From Paenibacillus spiritus (GTDB lineage Bacteria; Bacillota; Bacilli; Paenibacillales; Paenibacillaceae), in the NCBI RefSeq assembly GCF_008710135.1, contig NZ_VYKK01000016.1, positions 1-58,899 on the forward strand: 58,899 nt of DNA. Direction: 5' to 3'. Each line of letters starts with the position of its first letter. The first letter of the stretch is position 1. The notes under the pieces were generated by a model, which searched no databases, was not told where the DNA came from, and saw only the letters and a list, made by a program, of their open reading frames with translations. This document shows positions 54,159-58,899 of this stretch, one piece after another. A program made the translations under genes and the position numbers.

Positions 54159-54530
54159 TTGGATAAAATGAAGCTGCACCGCATGGAATACTACGGCCGT
54201 CACGGCGTATTTGAAGAGGAGCGCCGTCTGGGCCAGCGCTTCTATGTAGACCTGGAACTCGATCTGGATTTGGCTCCGGCCGGCCGGACCGATCAATTGG
54301 AGCTGACGATCAATTACGCCGAAATTCATGAGCGGGTCCGGTCGATCGTAGAGAACGAGTCCTTTAAGCTGATCGAGGCGCTGGGCGAACGTATTGCATC
54401 CGTACTGCTGGACACGTATACTGAAGTTGCTGCGGTCCTGGTCGGAGTGACCAAGCCGCATCCGCCGTTCGACATTCATTTCGAAGGCGTTACCGTAGAA
54501 CTGCGGAGAACGAGAAAGCGAGAATCATGA
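54159..54530 (+). CDS. folB: Dihydroneopterin aldolase
   Basis: This encodes 123 residues. It cleaves dihydroneopterin to 6-hydroxymethyl-dihydropterin. The active-site segments RMEYYGRHGVFEEERRLGQR, LTINYAEIHERVRSIVE and KLIEALGERIA are conserved, with the family's VTKPHPPF near the end. The start is a TTG at 54159 (LDKMKLHR) about 10 nt after GGAAGGGAG. An ATG 9 nt later is poorly spaced. The stop overlaps folK. Confidence 0.94.
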   Translation: MDKMKLHRMEYYGRHGVFEEERRLGQRFYVDLELDLDLAPAGRTDQLELTINYAEIHERVRSIVENESFKLIEALGERIASVLLDTYTEVAAVLVGVTKPHPPFDIHFEGVTVELRRTRKRES

Positions 54531-55054
54531 TGAAGTCATTGTCCACCTCTGAGCCGTCAGAGGCTTATATTGCTTTAGGGGCCAATTTGGGCGACCGGTT
54601 GGGGACCCTGCGCGAGGCACTGGCTCTGCTCGATGCCGAAGAGGGTCTAACCGTGCTGCGGGCATCGGGGGTCTATGAGACCGAACCCGTCGGCTACCTG
54701 GACCAGCCCCGCTTCCTCAATATGGCGGCCGCCCTGCGGACCTCGCTGGGGCCGGAAGAACTGCTGAAGACCCTGCTGAGAACAGAGAACCGGCTCGGCC
54801 GGGTTCGTCAGATTGTCAATGGTCCGCGAACACTCGATCTGGACCTGCTGTGGATGGAAGGGCGGCGCATGAACACGCCGCTGTTGTCGCTGCCGCACCC
54901 GCGGATGTGGGAACGGGCCTTTGTTATGGTACCGCTGGCGGACATTGTACCCGAGGACGATTCCACCGGCCTGCGCGCCCTGGTGCAGGGAGCATTGCAA
55001 GGGCTAGACGGAAAGGATGGAATGGAACTGTGGACACCAAGCGTGTGGGGCTGA
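54527..55054 (+). CDS. folK: 2-amino-4-hydroxy-6-hydroxymethyldihydropteridine pyrophosphokinase
   Basis: This encodes 175 residues (HPPK). It pyrophosphorylates hydroxymethyl-dihydropterin, the step between FolB and FolP. The motifs AYIALGANLGDRLGTLREAL near residue 13, VYETEPVGYLDQPRFLNMA, and the signature LGRVRQIVNGPRTLDLDLLW are complete. The ATG pair at 54527/54530 lies in the folB stop. Its last 25 nt overlap the next gene. Confidence 0.95.
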   Translation: MMKSLSTSEPSEAYIALGANLGDRLGTLREALALLDAEEGLTVLRASGVYETEPVGYLDQPRFLNMAAALRTSLGPEELLKTLLRTENRLGRVRQIVNGPRTLDLDLLWMEGRRMNTPLLSLPHPRMWERAFVMVPLADIVPEDDSTGLRALVQGALQGLDGKDGMELWTPSVWG

Positions 55055-55242
55055 GGGTTCGTTCATTCCGCAAGCTGAAGGGATATACCCAACAGGAGCT
55101 GGCCGATCGGGCCGGTATTTCTCTGGCGCTGCTTGGCGCTGTAGAGCGGGGCAACCGGCGCCTTGAAGAACAAATTTTAAATAAAATTGCGACTGTATTG
55201 GATATAAGTGCGGAAGAACTGTCCGATAGGTCGTCCAACTAG
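55030..55242 (+). CDS. Small XRE-type HTH DNA-binding protein (YazB-like)
   Basis: This encodes 70 residues, almost entirely one helix-turn-helix domain: [40 protein letters not shown], then [15 protein letters not shown]. The start is a GTG at 55030, within folK, behind GGAAAGGATGG. The target is unknown. Its fixed place between folK and dusB, as yazB in B. subtilis, suggests that it may regulate its own operon, which is inference. Confidence 0.9.
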   Translation: MDTKRVGLRVRSFRKLKGYTQQELADRAGISLALLGAVERGNRRLEEQILNKIATVLDISAEELSDRSSN

Positions 55243-55258
55243 AAGGAAGGGAACCCCA

Positions 55259-56257
55259 ATGCTGAGAATCGGCGATATTGAATTGAAGAATCAGGTGGTG
55301 CTGGCTCCCATGGCGGGCGTCTGCAATCCGGCGTTCCGCCTGATCGCCAAGGAGTTCGGCACCGGTCTGGTGTGCGCCGAGATGGTCAGCGACAAAGCGA
55401 TCATGCACGGCAACAAGCGAACCCGGGAAATGCTGTTCGTCGACGACCGGGAGAAGCCGCTCAGTCTGCAAATCTTTGGCGGCGACCGCCAGTCGCTGGT
55501 CGAGGCGGCCAAGGTCGTGGACAAAGAGACCAACGCCGACATTATTGACATTAATATGGGATGCCCGGTGCCTAAGGTAACCAAATGCGATGCCGGTGCC
55601 CGCTGGCTGCTGGACCCCGGCAAAATCTACGAAATGGTGTCGGCCGTTGTCGACGCCGTCGAGAAGCCGGTTACCGTCAAGATGCGGATCGGCTGGGACA
55701 GCGAGCATATCTATGTGGTCGAGAATGCCCGCGCCGTGGAACGGGCCGGGGGCCAGGCCATCAGCGTGCACGGACGCACGCGGGAACAGCTCTACACGGG
55801 CCATGCTGACTGGAGCTACATCCGCCAGGCCAAGGAGGCCGTATCGATTCCGGTCATCGGCAACGGTGATGTGCAGACGCCGCAGGATGCCCGGGCGATG
55901 CTGGATCAGACCGGCTGCGACGGCGTTATGATTGGCCGGGGAGCGCTCGGCAATCCGTGGATGCTGTACCGGACGGTGCAGTATCTGAGCACCGGCGAGC
56001 TTTTGCCCGACCCGTCGCCGCAGGAGAAGATCGAGGTTGCCATTCTGCATATGGACCGGCTGATCGCGCTCAAGGGAGAAGCGGTCGCCGTGCGAGAAAT
56101 GCGCAAGCATTTGGCCTGGTACCTGAAAGGTCTGAAAGGCGCTGCCCGCGTCAAAGACCTGATTATGGAAGAGACGAAGCGCGACGAAATGGTGCGGATT
56201 TTGAGTGATTTTGTCGAGTACGCCACCTATGAAGAATCCGGATTATCCGCCGTCTGA
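55259..56257 (+). CDS. dusB: tRNA-dihydrouridine synthase B
   Basis: This encodes 332 residues. It is an FMN enzyme that reduces uridines in the tRNA D-loop. [20 protein letters not shown] at the N-terminus binds FMN. The catalytic cysteine lies in [18 protein letters not shown] near residue 103, [13 protein letters not shown] follows, and [15 protein letters not shown] binds the phosphate. AGAAGGAAGGG precedes the ATG at 55259. An in-frame start at 55208 would sit inside the HTH gene. It probably ends the pab/fol operon. Confidence 0.95.
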   Translation: MLRIGDIELKNQVVLAPMAGVCNPAFRLIAKEFGTGLVCAEMVSDKAIMHGNKRTREMLFVDDREKPLSLQIFGGDRQSLVEAAKVVDKETNADIIDINMGCPVPKVTKCDAGARWLLDPGKIYEMVSAVVDAVEKPVTVKMRIGWDSEHIYVVENARAVERAGGQAISVHGRTREQLYTGHADWSYIRQAKEAVSIPVIGNGDVQTPQDARAMLDQTGCDGVMIGRGALGNPWMLYRTVQYLSTGELLPDPSPQEKIEVAILHMDRLIALKGEAVAVREMRKHLAWYLKGLKGAARVKDLIMEETKRDEMVRILSDFVEYATYEESGLSAV

Positions 56258-56309
56258 CCGACCTTATCTGCTGCTGCCGTGGATGCGGGAACGCTTTACA
56301 CCCTGTCAT

Positions 56310-56338
56310 TGACATTTTGTAACGGTTCCCATATAATT
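56310..56338 (+). promoter_or_regulatory. Consensus sigma-A promoter of greA
   Basis: TTGACA (56310-56315), exactly 17 bp, TATAAT (56333-56338): both hexamers and the spacing match the consensus. It leaves a leader of about 110 nt before greA. Confidence 0.85.
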
Positions 56339-56454
56339 TCACAGTATAAATTTGAAGATACGATACAAGAGCGCAGGAAGAGGGTTCTGATCCCCCCGGA
56401 TACGCATATAGTTATGGTGTTTTTCATTATGCAGACGACAGGAGAATCGGTTAG

Positions 56455-56934
56455 ATGAGCGATAAAGAAGTTATTCTTACCCCGGACGGGTTGAAGCGTC
56501 TGGAAGAAGAGCTGGAGAACCTTAAGTCGGTCAAGCGCCGCGAGGTGGCGGAACGGATCAAGGTGGCGATCGGCTACGGCGACATCAGCGAGAACTCGGA
56601 ATACGAGGACGCCAAGAATGAGCAGGCTTTTATTGAAGGCCGGATTATTACACTCGAGAAGATGCTGCGCAACGCCCGCATTATCAACAGCGACGAGATC
56701 GATACGGAGACGGTCAGCATCGGGGTTACCGTTACCGTGGAAGATATGGAGTACGGCGACACGATGGAATATACTATCGTCGGTACAGCGGAGTCCGACC
56801 CGCTGAACAACAAGATCTCCAATGAAAGTCCGGTAGGCAAGGCGATTATCGGCAAGAAGAAGGGCGCTGTCGTCGATGTCAGCGTACCGGCAGGCGTCAT
56901 TCAATACAAAATCATTGATATCCAAATGAAATAG
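56455..56934 (+). CDS. greA: Transcription elongation factor GreA
   Basis: This encodes 159 residues. GreA inserts its coiled coil into the RNAP secondary channel and triggers transcript cleavage in backtracked complexes. The N-terminal coiled coil ([20 protein letters not shown]) bears the acidic tip segment [20 protein letters not shown]. The C-terminal FKBP-like domain ends in [29 protein letters not shown] precedes the ATG. A perfect-consensus promoter lies upstream. B. subtilis has no greA between dusB and lysS. Confidence 0.97.
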   Translation: MSDKEVILTPDGLKRLEEELENLKSVKRREVAERIKVAIGYGDISENSEYEDAKNEQAFIEGRIITLEKMLRNARIINSDEIDTETVSIGVTVTVEDMEYGDTMEYTIVGTAESDPLNNKISNESPVGKAIIGKKKGAVVDVSVPAGVIQYKIIDIQMK

Positions 56935-58611
<1,677 letters not shown>

Positions 58612-58630
58612 GACCGGAAGGAAACGATCG

Positions 58631-58658
58631 ACCGCGGGCGTATGCCCGCGGTTTTTTC
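58631..58658 (+). terminator. Intrinsic terminator after lysS
   Basis: ACCGCGGGC pairs with GCCCGCGGT around a 4-nt loop, followed by T6. Confidence 0.9.
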
Positions 58659-58697
58659 TATGTTTTAAGCCAGCCGAATAATAATTCAAATAAACAC

Positions 58698-58813
58698 TTG
58701 CCAAGTAACTTCGATTCGTGGTATATTCTTATTCCGGCCGATTGATCCTGATTCGATCGAATGAAACAAGATCAAAAAAAGTGCTTGCACAAAACGGCCG
58801 AACGTGATATAGT
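58698..58813 (+). promoter_or_regulatory. Tandem rRNA operon promoters
   Basis: P1 is TTGCCA (58698-58703), 18 bp, TATATT (58722-58727). P2 is TTGCAC (58785-58790), 17 bp, TATAGT (58808-58813). Two tandem promoters about 85 bp apart, the second with TTGCAC, are typical of Bacillus-type rrn operons. Confidence 0.8.
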
Positions 58814-58899
58814 ATAAGAGTTGCTGGTGCGAACGAGCATCGGTGATGAAGATGGTTTGATCTTTGAAAACTGAACAACGAGTGAGTATTAATCGAGAG
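58814..58899 (+). other. Start of an rRNA operon leader (16S gene beyond the window)
   Basis: The segment TTGATCTTTGAAAACTGAAC followed by AACGAGTGAGTA is the typical leader upstream of 16S rRNA in Bacillus and Paenibacillus, with a boxA-like antitermination region. The 16S gene itself is not included. Confidence 0.75.

Overview
The window is a block of chromosome from a high-GC, endospore-forming Firmicute, most like Paenibacillus or a close relative. The evidence is the gene order, which follows the origin-proximal Bacillus subtilis segment from csfB/yaaO/tmk to lysS, the full set of sporulation genes, and strong Shine-Dalgarno sites with many TTG starts. I cannot name the species from the sequence. 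Almost all genes lie on the + strand. The - strand carries abrB, one membrane protein and one small unknown protein.

Layout. (1) 1-9.1 kb: a lipoprotein, a membrane protein, the sigma-G inhibitor Gin, a YaaO-type PLP decarboxylase, tmk, the c-di-AMP receptor gene darA, yaaR, holB, ricT, yabA, a TrmN6-like methylase and rsmI. (2) 9.1-16.3 kb: abrB, divergent from a YwfO-like HD phosphohydrolase that stands where metS lies in B. subtilis, then tatD, a c-di-AMP riboswitch in front of yabE, rnmV, rsmA and yabG. (3) 16.3-28.7 kb: veg, sspF, ispE, purR, spoVG, glmU, prs, pth, fin, mfd, a PpiC lipoprotein and spoVT. (4) 28.7-41.9 kb: a SpoVB-like flippase, yabN/mazG, HU, rqcP, yabP, yabQ, divIC, yabR, spoIIE, yabS, yabT, tilS and hpt. 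(5) 42-50.5 kb: ftsH, nadA-nadB-nadC, coaX, hslO and a PpiC protein. (6) 50.5-58.9 kb: cysK, pabA-pabC-folP-folB-folK, a small HTH gene, dusB, greA, lysS, then tandem promoters and the leader of an rRNA operon whose 16S gene lies just outside the window.

How the parts work together. Translation and RNA maintenance (tmk, rsmI, rsmA, rnmV, pth, tilS, dusB, lysS, rqcP), replication (holB, yabA), cell-wall precursor supply (glmU), cofactor synthesis (nadABC, coaX, folate) and sporulation control are interleaved. Sporulation control is visible in the DNA. There are Spo0A-type boxes at abrB and at the divergent HD gene, a sigma-H promoter at spoVG, a long-spacer promoter at spoIIE and sigma-G-like promoters at sspF and spoVT. 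The c-di-AMP theme appears twice, as darA and the yabE riboswitch.

I did not find a wholly new multi-gene system. The observations most worth checking are the tandem Spo0A boxes in front of the HD phosphohydrolase, the extra arm in the c-di-AMP riboswitch, a two-copy intergenic element with inverted ends, the missing pabB with triplicated 9-mers in its place, and a delta-prime clamp-loader subunit without the Walker A lysine.
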